The notes beneath the pieces were generated by a model. It searched no databases and was not told where the DNA came from. It was given only the letters and a program-made list of their open reading frames with translations. Shown one piece after another: positions 10,155 to 20,686 of a stretch of DNA of 64,000 nucleotides. Each line of letters starts with the position of its first letter. Position 1 is the first letter of the stretch. The position numbers and the translations under genes were made by a program. Where the stretch lies: NCBI GenBank assembly GCA_019775845.1, contig JADQAV010000040.1:1-64000 (forward strand). Direction: 5' to 3'. This stretch comes from Myrmaecium sp. VS I D KN 1. Taxonomy: Eukaryota > Ascomycota > Dothideomycetes > Valsariales > Valsariaceae.

Positions 10155-10929
10155 TACGTAAGGCATCACATAAGTCGTATATCTTCTTGCATCACTGTCC
10201 TAACGCAACCCTGCAGACTCAGCATGAATAATGTGAATTTCCGAACGAATACGAACGACTCACCTGTTTGAACCTGGTGGTAGGCTGTGACCATTTTTTA
10301 CGGATGGAGCTGAGCCTTGTTCTTGATCGAAGCAGCAGGCGTCGAAGGAATCCTCCCGGTTGTATTGCTTCCATTTTCCCTTTGTCCCCTTCATGTCGTA
10401 TTCCTCATCGTTCATAGGTCTGGTCTGGGAATCGCTGTTTGAGGAGGAAAGTGTTTTCCCTAACCGGCCTTTCACCCCCTTGTCTTTCTGATTTTTCTCG
10501 ACCCTGGATTCCAAAGCAAGAGCGGAGGTCAGGAACCTTGTCTCTCTCCCCTTCTCGAACCTCTCTGAGCGCATGGCCCTATAGCCTCATGAATCTCGAT
10601 AATTACCACCTGCGTAAAGTGTGAGAGAAGTGAACGTGAGACCCTTCCAGAAATCAGAGTAAAGCGAAGAAAGTAAAGGAGGCTGGTACGGCACGTGAGC
10701 ACGCAATCCGACAGCGCTGTTGAAGATACCCGAAACTGTAGATTAGAAACCGAGAGGACCTAGTCCCGCTTCTCATTTCATTCGCGCCACAGAACTCCTC
10801 CTTCGCCTATTTCCCCCTTCTTTCTCTCCCCTTTTCAGGGATGAAATCTGTCCCACCCCTCTCTCCTCAGAAAGGGAGAATGAAAAAAAGAAAGCAAAAT
10901 CGATCCACTCCCATCTTCTTTCTACCCCA
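10155..10929. other. Intergenic stretch with one doubtful small ORF
   Basis: The only ATG-led frame of note is on the minus strand, 10574-10260 (104 codons), charged and Lys/Ser-rich with no known motif. Its coding status cannot be judged from sequence alone. Confidence 0.3.
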
Positions 10930-11555
10930 TCATCTTCCCGCCGACACACCACCACCACCCTCGGCGAGCGCGCCGCCGACGGCGCGGCGGACGGCGTCCC
11001 GGGCCTCGCGGAGCTGGGCGTCGAGCAGGCCGCGGGCGTCGGCGACCTTGATGGCGTCGTGCAGGCGCATGATGGCTTCGGCGCGTTGGAGGTCTGGGTC
11101 CGAATCTGATTCCGATGATGCTTCTGCGCTCGCGTGCCCGGACGGCGGTTGGGTGGTTGATGTGGATGTGGATGTGGATATGGATGTGGATTCTGGACGT
11201 GCGGAGACGAGGGCGAGGGATGCGGTGGGGTCCTGGTGGGAGGGTGAATTAATATGGTTCTCCTTCTTTGTCTTTCTCATTTCGTTTTTACTCTTTTTGC
11301 TTTGATGCTTTATGAAAGGGAAGAAAGAGGTTGTGGTTGGAATCGGAAGAAATTGATGAATGGAAGGATGGGATATGAGATATATGATGGGGAGGGGAAT
11401 TGACTGAAAGAGTTGTATTTGTGGTTGAGAGACGTTTGGAAAGAAAAGGAGAGAGTAGGATCGATTATAGAAGGGGGATTTTAGAAGGAAAGAGAGTTCA
11501 CACTTACACACGCACGCAGAGTGGTGAGGTCAGAGAGCATCTCCGCGACCCTCAT
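10930..11555 (-). CDS. Small conserved fungal protein of unknown function
   Basis: Exons, minus strand: 11555-11508 and 11232-10930, joined in phase 0 (GTAAGT donor, CCACCAG acceptor, intron 275 nt), give 116 aa. Exon 1 encodes MRVAEMLSDLTTLRAC, and exon 2 continues DPTASLALVSARP. A Ser/Thr-rich segment encoded by a GGATGT-type hexamer repeat follows, then a helical block (DLQRAEAIMRLHDAIKV and GLLDAQLREARDAVRRAV). The helical C-terminus with its spaced Leu/Ala/Arg looks like a short coiled coil. An alternative is an unspliced start at 11280, but the spliced N-terminus looks far more protein-like. I do not know its function. Confidence 0.68.
11159..11192 (+). repeat. Hexamer repeat (GGATGT)n
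   Basis: About five and a half copies of GATGTG/GATATG, read on the minus strand as the Ser/Thr repeats of the small conserved protein. Confidence 0.85.
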
Positions 11556-11963
11556 CTTGTCTGGGGTGTGGGATGTACCGTTGATATAGGTGGGCGTGTG
11601 TAGTCAACCGTTCACGGAGTAATCTTGGTTTCGTTCGGACAATTTGGGAATGTACAAGTAATTGATACGGTCAGATCAGGCTGGGATGAGGTTGAGCACC
11701 GAGAAGGCTAGGTAGCAAGTGAGGTCGAGTTGAAACGTGGGGGTTAGCTTGCGGGGTGGGGTTCGGACCTCTCGCTCTTCTGCCCGACGATGTGCCAGCC
11801 GATGAGAGCTGCCGACAGGTAAACGACCTCATACCCGTCTGTACTGGTCTTCTCCCCTTCTTCCTCTCCTCTCCACTCCGGCATTGTATATACAGCTCTA
11901 TCTTTGCTCTATTCCTTCCCTTCGCTTGAGCTTCTCGAACTGTCCATACGCGAAACCTTCACC
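11556..11963. other. Divergent upstream region
   Basis: About 400 nt between the small conserved protein (minus) and the FAHD1-like gene (plus). CT-rich near 11845-11935, just before the plus-strand start. No ORF supported. Confidence 0.45.
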
Positions 11964-12996
11964 ATGTCCTCGTCCATCGCCGCGCTTGCGCGGAACTGCC
12001 GCAAGGTGAGTGCTGAGATACGAGCAAAGAAGGAGGATGAAAGGAAGGGGAAGAAGAACTGCAATCACCACCTTGAGTTGCTACCTACTCAAGTCTCTGG
12101 CATTGGCTAACTCCCATCCTCACTCTCCCTAGGTGATGTGTATCGGCCGCAACTACGCGTACGTCCGCTCGAGGGAGCTTCCCCCCCCCCCCGGTCCATC
12201 CAAGCCTATATACCTTAGGTGCCGTCCCTAACGCCTGCCGTCCCGCTCCCCGCGGGGAGGGCCGCCGCGCCAGGTAGTGATCACATCACCGAGCTCAACA
12301 ACCAGCGGCCCAAGCAGCCCTTCTTCTTCCTCAAGCCGCCAAGCGCGATCCTGACGCCCGGCGCCGGCCCCGTCCTCCAGCCCAAGGGCGTTTCCCTGCA
12401 CTACGAGGTCGAGCTGGCGCTCGTGATGGGCAAGACGGTCCGGGACCTGGATCCGGAGGACGAGCAGGGCGCGTTGGACGCGATCGAAGGTGCGTTCTGA
12501 GGAAGGAAGGAAGGAAGGAAAAAGAAAGGGAGATATAGCAAACGCTAATCTCCTCTCCACCCAAACAGCATACACCCTCGCAATCGACATGACAGCGCGC
12601 AACATCCAAGACGAAGCCAAGCGCAAAGGGCTCCCCTGGTCCATCGCCAAAGGCTTCGACACCTTCCTGCCCCTCTCCCACCTCATCCCCAAAGCCCGCC
12701 TCCCGGACCCGCACGACGCCCACCTCTGGCTCAGCGTCAACGACGCCGTCCAGCAGTCCGACAGCACCGCCCTCATGCTCTTTCGCATCCCCCGCCAGCT
12801 CGCCCACATCAGCCGCGTCATGACGCTTGAGCCCGGCGACCTGGTCCTGACGGGTACGCCGAAGGGTGTCGGCCCTGTGCGGCCGGGGGATCGCCTGCGG
12901 GCGGGCCTCCGCGTGGCGGGCGTGGAGGTCGAGGAGGCGCGGATTGATGTTGATGTGGTGGAGCGGGAGGGGCCGTATGAGTTTAAGGAGACGTGA
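11964..12996 (+). CDS. FAHD1-type acylpyruvase / oxaloacetate decarboxylase (FAH family)
   Basis: Four exons, 11964-12005, 12133-12158, 12278-12489 and 12569-12996, give 235 aa. Exon 2 is only 26 nt. The spliced start reads CRKVMCIGRNYADHITELN, the classic FAHD1 N-terminus. Family landmarks follow: FFFLKPPSAIL, the metal-binding Glu pair in HYEVELALVMG, DMTARNIQDEAKRKGLPW, AKGFDTFLP and TGTPKGVGP. Human FAHD1 is a mitochondrial Mg-dependent enzyme that hydrolyses acylpyruvates and decarboxylates oxaloacetate. Here there is no long presequence, but the first 13 residues contain Arg and Lys and no acid, so mitochondrial import is possible. Length (235 aa) fits the family (about 220). Assignment is firm; the physiological substrate is inferred. 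Confidence 0.92.
12500..12523 (+). repeat. (GAAG)n microsatellite in an intron
   Basis: Short GGAA/GAAG tetranucleotide repeat in the third intron of the FAHD1-like gene. Confidence 0.75.
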
Positions 12997-13341
12997 GAGC
13001 GGGCTTCGAGAGCTCGGTAAGGAAAGGGGGTGCGCGTGATGGGGGCAAGTGGAAGAATAGAGGAGGGAGGAAGCGTTGTTAGCCGTTTGGACAAATCTAG
13101 AGAGAACGACAAGAAAAACGAGTCAGGATCATCGATGAAGTGCAAGTAGATCGCGTTCTCTATTGTATCTAGCAAGACGTACATGGTAGGATATATGGGA
13201 AAAAATCGACCAGACAACAGAAGATAACAACAGATTAAGCAAAAAATTGGTGTCCCCCTCAGGGACGTTCCGGAGCCATTCTTCTCCATCCTTCTTCTCT
13301 TTCCCTTCATCCATAACTCTCACTCTCTCCCGTCCATCGTC
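12997..13341. other. Convergent 3' intergenic region
   Basis: 345 nt between the stop codons of the FAHD1-like gene and the coiled-coil gene. No gene seen. Confidence 0.55.
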
Positions 13342-14896
13342 TCACAGCAGCACAACCTCATCAACTTCGTCTCCCAGGGAGATATGCCGCTTCCGCCGGG
13401 GCTTCTTCTTCTTCAGCGGTGGCGGCAGCGCCGTTGTCACATCCACTGGTGGACAAGGCTTGCTCGTAGCATCCGCGGCCATGGTCGGGGGTGCTACGGT
13501 AATGTCCTCGTTTCGAACAGGGTCGAGGCTGCGGCCTAAGACCTGGGTCGGCTCTAGCTGTGACACTGGCTCTAGCTGTGGCTGTAGTCGTGGTTGTGCC
13601 GACGGATTGGAATCGAGTGTAGGCTTCAGCGTAGGCTTCGCCTTCGCCTTCGCCTTCGACTTGGGCTTGAGGCTCGCGTCCTCCACGGTCTGTCTGCTTC
13701 GTGCCGGGGCCGCTCTGCTGCTGCCGTTGCCGTTGCCTTTGCCTTTGTCACTTGCTTTGCTCTGTCGACCTAAACCTTTCGTCTTGCTCCGTGTCACCCT
13801 GCCATTAGCGGACGGAGGCGGCGGCGGAGGAGGAGGCGGTGGTGCAAGTGGTGGTGCCTGGGTAGACTGCTGCCGTTGCACTTTTGGTACCGTCTTCCTC
13901 TTCTTACGCGGCGGAGGCGGACATTCGGCCGCCGGCGAGGGAGGTGATGGCCGTGGCGCGTTATTCGTCTTCTTCTTTCTTGAGGTCTTTAGAGCTGGCG
14001 GCGCTGCCTTTCCTAGCAGCGGCGGTGGCGCATCGACCTTGCGTTTCTGCGGCTGTTGTGGTTGTCCTTTTGGTAGAAGAGGAGGTGGTAGAGGAGGAGG
14101 AGTCCTGGGAACCAACGTGATGGCCTCGGCGGCCGGGGCCGATCGAGAAGTGTGATCTCCTAGTGAGTGTCCGGCCGCAGAGGCTTGGAGTCGATCATCG
14201 TGCGCGCTGGTGTTCAGGAAAAAGCAGAACCAGTCAGTCTCAGTGATCATCCCAGCAGTGCATATCCCAGTATAAAACTTACCCAACTTTTCCCAAAGGT
14301 TTCACAGTCTCCCTCGTTGTTACAACCCCACGACTTCCAGCATCGACATCCGTCACCGTCGTCGCTTCCGAGACCTCCCTCGCCGCCCTCAGCTCCCGCA
14401 CCAGCTCCCCCAGCCTCCTCACCTCCCTCTCCAAACCCCCAAACCTTTCCCACACCGCCCGTCCCTCCTTCACCCGCCGGTCCAATCCCTCCACCTTCTC
14501 CATCACCACCTTCCTCTCCTCCCTCCACCCCGTCACGAATCCCTCCAGCACCCCCACCCTCTCACCCAACACCTCACCGCGCTCCTCCACCGTCCCCCGC
14601 CACTCCACCCACTCCGCCATCCTTCCCTCCAGCCCCAGCAACCTCCCCTCCATCTTCTCCAGCCTCTCCAGCTGCTCCAGCTGCAGCTGCTGTTGCTGTC
14701 TCTGCTCTTCCGCCGCGGCGGCCTCCTCCACCATCTTCATCTTCTCCTCCACCCTCTTCCCCTCCTTCTCCACCCGTCCGGTCAGCGCCGCCAGCGCGCC
14801 CTCGACCGCCTCCGTCCGCGCCAGCAGCCGGCCGTGCTCGAGCCGGAGCTGGTGCGCCCAGAGAAGGGAGGTCGGGGAGGCGGGGCGAGGGGCCAT
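13342..14896 (-). CDS. Coiled-coil protein with basic Pro/Lys-rich tail, function unknown
   Basis: Exons, minus strand: 14896-14283 and 14206-13342 (donor GTAAGT, acceptor CCAG, phase 2), give 492 aa. Residues about 10-190 form a long Glu/Arg/Leu heptad-like coiled coil (LERLEKMEGRLLGLEGRM, VEGLDRRVKEG). The rest is disordered: Pro runs of 12-13, RKKKT, RKKRKTVPK and KKKKPRRKRH clusters that could be nuclear signals, SKAKAKAKP repeats, and an acidic end (GDEVDEVVLL). This layout occurs in fungal DNA- or chromosome-associated proteins, but no domain is recognisable, so only a nuclear location is suggested. The minus-strand ATG at 14896 is preceded by a CT-rich leader. Confidence 0.72.
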
Positions 14897-16075
14897 TTTT
14901 CATTGTGTTTTTGGATCTTACTTCTGTTGTTGGCGGATAGAGAATGTATGGATGGTGGATAGACGTAACGCAATCGATGTGTGAGCGAGAGAAAAGGCGG
15001 AGAGGCTGTATGGACGGTTGTTGGACGTAACCCAACGAAGCACGCACCGAGCGGGAAAGAACGGGGTGGTGATGTATATAATCCGTCTGACACGGGATGT
15101 TCAAAACGGCGAGAAAAGAAAAGTCGGGAGTATCGTAAGGATGTCGTACCCCGGTGGTGCGGGCGGCCAGAAGAAAGGAAAGAAAGAAAGGGAAGAAGAG
15201 AGTCGCAGGGCGGTTGGTGGTAGTAAAATATAATGAGTAGCAGTGAAGATTTGCGGTGATCATTCAGTAAAGATGGTGAATAAGACAGCACGGGTTAGAA
15301 TGTAGGAACAAGCTGTGTACCTCAAGTATCTGAGGTGCTGTAGTGGTCGTAGGTACAGTAGTAAGTTGAACGAGGCGGGGACCATGAGAGGTAAGTAGGT
15401 TATTGCCTAACTGGGCAGTGGCCTCATCTTGAGTGGTGGGGGGAACAACTTTTCGTTGGCATCTTCCTACGCATCTTACCGTCTACCAATCTTCTCGTCA
15501 CCGACGAACGACAGACGGCATCCTTGGTGCGCGGACAGAGGCGATGTCGCGTAGCTGCTACGGGACGTTAGTTGGTCAGGTTTATGGGGAAGACGAATGG
15601 CAGGTCTTAGAGAAAAGGAAATGAACGATCGCGCGGAAGATGGAGATAGAGAGCAATTATGGAGGATGAAATTGATCTATTAGTGAACTGGAAACCATTA
15701 TCGTTATCACGGACACGTCTAGTCGTGGACTAACCATTGCCGTGTCACGATAACCAAAAGCCAGCAACGCAAGTCCCCGAAGTAACTGAAAAACATGAAA
15801 AGAGAGCATGACGGTAACGCAGATGGCCAGGCACAACATAACCTTCCCTTCTCTACCAACGAGCATGCGATTTTTGAAAAGCATCACAAACGTCAAACGC
15901 CGAGATGCTTGAACCACCGGAGGAAGCTTCCACTTCCCCATTTTTTGAAGACGGGTGTTGAGGCCGCTCACGCCAGGCGGGCGACACCAACGGGAATAAT
16001 GACAGCCTTAATGAAAAGGTCAACCGACCCAGATTTCGCTGGGACGCAGTTGAAGTCGTTCGAGTCGTAAATCGT
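14897..16075. other. 1.18 kb intergenic region upstream of the coiled-coil gene
   Basis: It lies between the coiled-coil gene start and the eIF4A 3' end. It carries a TACCT/AGGTA-rich patch at about 15317-15400. Small frames on both strands lack support. The last 400 nt should include the eIF4A 3' UTR. Confidence 0.5.
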
Positions 16076-16514
16076 TTAGATGAGATCTGGAAGACGGATT
16101 AGCGTTGGTAGACAAGGGCCAACAGCGGCATCGAAACTTACCGGCAACGTTCATGGGCATCTCCTCGATTTGAGTGCTGTAGAACTGTTCAATCTCGCGC
16201 ATCATACGGACATCATCGGCAGTAACGAAGTTGATGGCAACACCCTTACGGCCGAAACGACCACCACGACCGATACGGTGAATATAGTTCTCACGGTTGG
16301 CGGGAAGGTCGTAGTTGATGACCAGAGAAACCTGCTGGACGTCGATACCACGGGCCAAAAGGTCGGTGGCGATCAGGACACGGGAGGAACCGGAACGGAA
16401 CTCCTTCATGATCACATCACGCTGAGCCTGGTCCATGTCACCGTGCATGGCGGAGACGGTGAAGTCACGGGCAGTGAGCTTGTCAGTGAGCCAGTCGACC
16501 TTTCTGCGGGTGTT

Positions 16515-16553
<39 letters not shown>

Positions 16554-17504
16554 CAAGTCAGAGAGAGTGTCGAGCTTCCACTCCTCCTTCTCGACGGCGA
16601 TGTAGAACTGCTTGATACCTTCGAGGGTAAGCTCGTCCTTCTTGACCAAGATGCGGATGGGGTCGCGCATGAACTTGGTGGTAACTTCCAAGACGTCCTG
16701 GGGCATGGTGGCGGAAAGGAGGACGACCTGGGTGGACTGAGGCAGAAGCTGGAAGATATCGTAGATCTGCTCGGTGAAACCGCGAGAAAGCATCTCGTCG
16801 GCCTCGTCGAGGACGAACATCTTCATGTTGTCGGTCTTCAAGACGCGGCGCTGGATCATGTCGTGGACACGGCCGGGGGTACCGACAACGACCTGGGGAC
16901 CGTCCTGGAGAGCCTTCATGTCGTCACGGACGCTGGTGCCGCCGATACAGGCGTGGCACTCAACGTTCATGAAGTCGCCGATGGCAACAACGACCTTCTG
17001 GATCTGCTGGGCAAGCTCGCGGGTGGGGGCGAGGATCAAAGCCTGGCACGCCTTGAGGTTGGGGTCCAACTTCTGGAGGACGGAAATGGAGAAGGTGGCG
17101 GTCTTGCCGGTACCGGACTGGGCCTGAGCAATCACATCGTGGCCTTTGAGTGGACGTTAGCCGTTGAAGTGGTCAGCTTGTAGCGCTCGAGTGGAGCTTA
17201 CCCTTGATGACGGGCATGATGGCGCGCTGCTGGATAGCGGAAGGACGCTCGAAACCGTAGGCATAGACACCGCGGAGAAGCTCAGGCTTCAGGTTCATGT
17301 TGTCGAAGGAGTCGGTGGTTTCATCGTAGTTGGACTCGATCTGTCCTGTGAAGGTGACGTCGAGTTAGGTGACCGTTTCAAAAATTTGCGGTTGCTGCGG
17401 GGATGAACGCTGCATCACATCTCGCACGAGGCGCATCGCAACGTTCATCCGTCAAAAAGATGCCACTTACCCTCGGGGACGTCCTCAAGACCCTTGTCAG
17501 CCAT
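16076..17504 (-). CDS. TIF1: Translation initiation factor eIF4A (DEAD-box RNA helicase)
   Basis: Exons, minus strand: 17504-17471, 17345-17202, 17143-16142 and 16086-16076, give 396 aa, almost the same length as yeast eIF4A (395). The protein unwinds 5' leader structure as part of the eIF4F cap-binding complex. Motifs in order: [12 protein letters not shown] (Q motif), AQSGTGKT (Walker A), [27 protein letters not shown] (DEAD box), [42 protein letters not shown] and [13 protein letters not shown]. The last exon is just 11 nt and supplies the final D-L-I and the stop; without it the frame would run on in the intron. Start context and exon 1 ([12 protein letters not shown]) match filamentous-fungal eIF4A. 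Very sure. Confidence 0.97.
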
Positions 17505-18384
17505 ATTTGCGATTTGTTCAAAGGAGGATCACAGGCGCTGCGCTGCGATCGTGTGAGGTGAAGTGGGGTAAAGCGGAGGGGATCCGGAGGATGCCGCCGC
17601 GACGAAAGCTGTAGATGTGGTGAAAACTAGATACCTGACTCTCGAAATGGAGAGTCGACGGGATATCTAGCGGGTGAAGATGATCGAGGTGGTAAGTGTG
17701 GTGTTGTGTGAAGTAGGATCAAAGGTTTGACAGTGGTCGGAAGAAAAAGTTGCGAGACGTCCCGCAGATTTTGTAGGTTTGGAGGCCTTAGCGAGGGGCG
17801 CTAGTTGGTTGGGCAAGGGCAACTTTTTTTTTCTTGCTGTGAGCTGACCCCCCGACCGCCTCTCCCCCCCTTCGTTTCAACCAACCCGCGCCCAGCTATT
17901 CGCCTCTCTGCCATTCTCACACTGCCACCCGGGCTGTCTGATCCGAGTCCTTAGGTGGTATTGATCCACGACGACTGGAGAAGAAAATATTTGGCAATAG
18001 AGATTTGCCTCTTGTGTGCACTTGTGTGCACGCCCATTCATCTTGCCCCAGCGCGCATCAAGTTGCTGGCAGGTGGCCAAAACGGCCTTACGGGTACCCG
18101 TGGGCCCCTCCTCCCCCCTCCCCCTCCCCCTTTGCCCCTCCCGCACCTGTCGGCCCGTCGAATGCTTGAGGGGTGAGAAATATCTACACATCTTACCTCA
18201 CCGTACGGAGTACATCCTGGGAGAAGTCGGTAGGTGCATAGATACTTCTAGGCGCTCGATTAGTAGGCGGAGCACGATCGAGCGACTGCTGCTGCTACTG
18301 TTCATCTCTTCGAGTCCCTTCTCGGGACTGCGTTGTTGAACTTCGTTAAGGAAGAGACGATCCTTCCCGAGTCGAATCGGTGAC
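17505..18384. other. Divergent promoter, eIF4A and F-box/JmjC genes
   Basis: 880 nt. It contains a strong pyrimidine tract at about 18105-18140 (CCCCTCC runs) and a GTGTGCACTT direct repeat near 18015-18035. The high-expression eIF4A promoter should lie in the first few hundred bases. No ORF supported. Confidence 0.5.
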
Positions 18385-20321
18385 ATGGCCGTCCAACAAC
18401 CGCCCGCCGAGGTCCGAGTCGACAGCGGCCACGACCACGACCATGACCACCACGACCACGGGCGCCCCGCGAAGAGGGCCAGGACGGTCGTCCAGGATGC
18501 GGAGGAAGTGGATGCGCCCGTGGCCGTCCCGCCGCATCCGCTGGGTATCCGCCCCGCCGGCAACGCCTACACGGCCACGGTCAACCTGAAGGATGCCGCC
18601 GGCGGCTTTGCGCGGCTGCCGGACGAGCTGCTCATCCAGCTGCTCGACTACCTGGATGCGCCTGCCCTCCTCGCCCTCGGCGGCACCTGCAAGGCCCTCT
18701 ACGCCTTCTGCCGGGCCGAGGAGTTGTGGAAGGCGCTCTTCATCGAGTGAGTTCAAAGTCCTTCCTTCCCTTAATGTTCCGGGCAGTCATCATCTGCATG
18801 CGCTCACCTCTTTCGTCACCGCCTGCCCTTTGGACGGTTCCTCCTTCTTCATACTGTTCTTTTCATCTCTCGTTCCTGCCTTCAATCTCTTCTGTCCAGA
18901 TGTCTGTAGATAGCTGCGTTTTGTAAATTGCTTTCGTAATATACAGATCATGTTTCATTCACTTCACTTCTCCAAGATCACTATATTGATATGTACACCT
19001 ACCCTCATTGTATACTGCACACCATGTCCTCCTCATATCAGATCATCTTCCCTGATCAACACCTTCCGGACATCATCCACCACATGAACTAACCACCCTC
19101 CCCCTTCCCCTCCTTAGATCCTCCCCCAAGGACTTCCAATGGCGCGGCACCTGGCGGTCGACCTACTTCTCCCTCCCGCCCACCAAGGTCTCCCAGATCT
19201 CCTGCGACGGCCTCTACTCCGACGTGCTCTACCGGCCCTTCTTCTGCGCGCACACCCCGCTCGACCAGTACGCCGCCGACATCCCCGCGCGGAACGCGAT
19301 CCCCCGGCTCGCCGACCTGACCGCGGCCGAGTTCGAGGCCGACTGGACGGACCGGCCCTTCATCCTGACCGAGCCCGTCAAGCAGTGGCCCATCTACGGC
19401 CGCTGGACGCCCGCCGCCCTCCGCCGCCGCTACCCGGACGTCTCCATCCGCGCCGAGGCCGTCGACTGGCCGCTCGCGACCTACATCGCCTACATGAACG
19501 ACTCCCGCGACGAGTCCCCCCTGTACCTCTTCGACTCCCGCTTCGCCGAAAAATTCGGCGTCGCCACCTCCCACGCCGAAGCAGCGGAAACCTCCCCCGA
19601 CCGTCCCCTGGCCTACTGGCCTCCGTCCTGCTTCGGCCCCGACTACCTCTCCCACCTCGGCCCCTACCGGCCAGACCACCGCTGGCTCATCCTAGGCCCC
19701 AGCCGCTCCGGCTCCACCTTCCACCAAGACCCCAACGCGACCAGCGCCTGGAACGCCGTGCTCACGGGGGCCAAATACTGGCTCATGTTCCCCGGCCCGC
19801 ACCCACCCCCAGGCGTCCTCCTCTCCCCCGACCACGCCGAGATCACCGCCCCGCTCTCCATCCCGGAATACCTCCTCGCCTTCCACGCCCTCGCCCGCGC
19901 CACCCCCGGCTGCCGCGAAGCCATCTGCCACGCCGGCGAACTCCTCCACGTGCCCGCGGGCTGGTTCCACCTCGTGCTCAACGTCGGACCCGACGCCTCC
20001 CTCGCCTTGACGCAGAACTTCGTTCCCCGCCCCCGCGTCCCGGATGTCCTCCGCTTTTGCCGCGATCGCCCGGATCAGGTGAGTGGCTTTGCGGATGAGC
20101 TCCCCGCGTCGCCGTATGAGCTGCTAAGGGACCGGCTGAGGGAGGCGTGTCCGGAGGTGTTGGAGGAGGCGGAGGAGCGGTTGCGTGCCCGCGATGGACG
20201 GGGGAGGTGGGAGAGCATTGTGAGGGGGGATGTGGATGCGGAGGGTGAACAGGGTGGTGGTGGCGGGGGGTTTAGCTTTGGGTTCGGTGCGGACGATGAT
20301 GAGGAGGTGGAGGTTCCTTGA
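18385..20321 (+). CDS. F-box / JmjC-domain protein (JMJD6-like 2OG oxygenase)
   Basis: Exons 18385-18746 and 19118-20321 give 521 aa; the 371-nt intron is long for this genome, but the phase-2 join (GTGAGT, CTTAG) restores the conserved sequence FIESSPKDFQWRGTWR. An F-box lies at about 75-120 (FARLPDELLIQLLDYL...ELWKALF). The JmjC domain has the Fe(II) ligands H323 and D325 (TFHQDPN), a candidate 2OG-binding lysine K340 (TGAKYWLMFPG) and the distal His at about 405 (VPAGWFHLVLN). JMJD6-type enzymes hydroxylate lysines or demethylate arginines. The F-box suggests coupling to SCF ubiquitin ligase, an inference. The N-terminus carries HDHDHDHHDHG. The C-terminus is acidic and Gly-rich. Confidence 0.88.
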
Positions 20322-20686
20322 GTGGGGGCACTTTTTTCGGATCTTTTCTTTCGTTCTTTTTTCCGTGTATATTGATAGATAAAGATAGAGAAACAGAGGA
20401 GTCAGTCAGCGTAGCGTGAACAGTACACGCTGGGGGGACTTTATAAGAGAAGAAGAAAAGAACGGAGAAAAGCAAAAGGGCAAGAAAAGAAAAGAAGAAG
20501 GGCGTGATGTGAAGATTGATCACTTTCATTTTTTTCAAACTGCTTCATCCGTGAAGGAAGGTATTCGACGGGTACCCACCCCTGAGCATGAGTGAACGAG
20601 CAACCACGAACCCACTAGTTGACGGGCTGAATTGAGCTACCTAAAGTACTAGGTACGACTACTACCTCTTCTAGCTATCAAGAAGA
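20322..20686. other. Convergent 3' intergenic region
   Basis: 365 nt, A-rich in the middle, with an AGTACTAGGTACG motif at about 20645-20657. No gene. Confidence 0.55.

Noticed and set aside
10260-10574. 104-codon minus-strand ORF, charged
   Set aside because: ATG-led, but no motif, no conserved look and no promoter sign. Kept only as a remark in the intergenic entry.
16080-17183. 367-codon plus-strand frame
   Set aside because: Antisense shadow of eIF4A.
19139-20098. 319-codon Arg/Pro/Leu-rich plus-strand frame
   Set aside because: Out-of-frame shadow of the JmjC exon.
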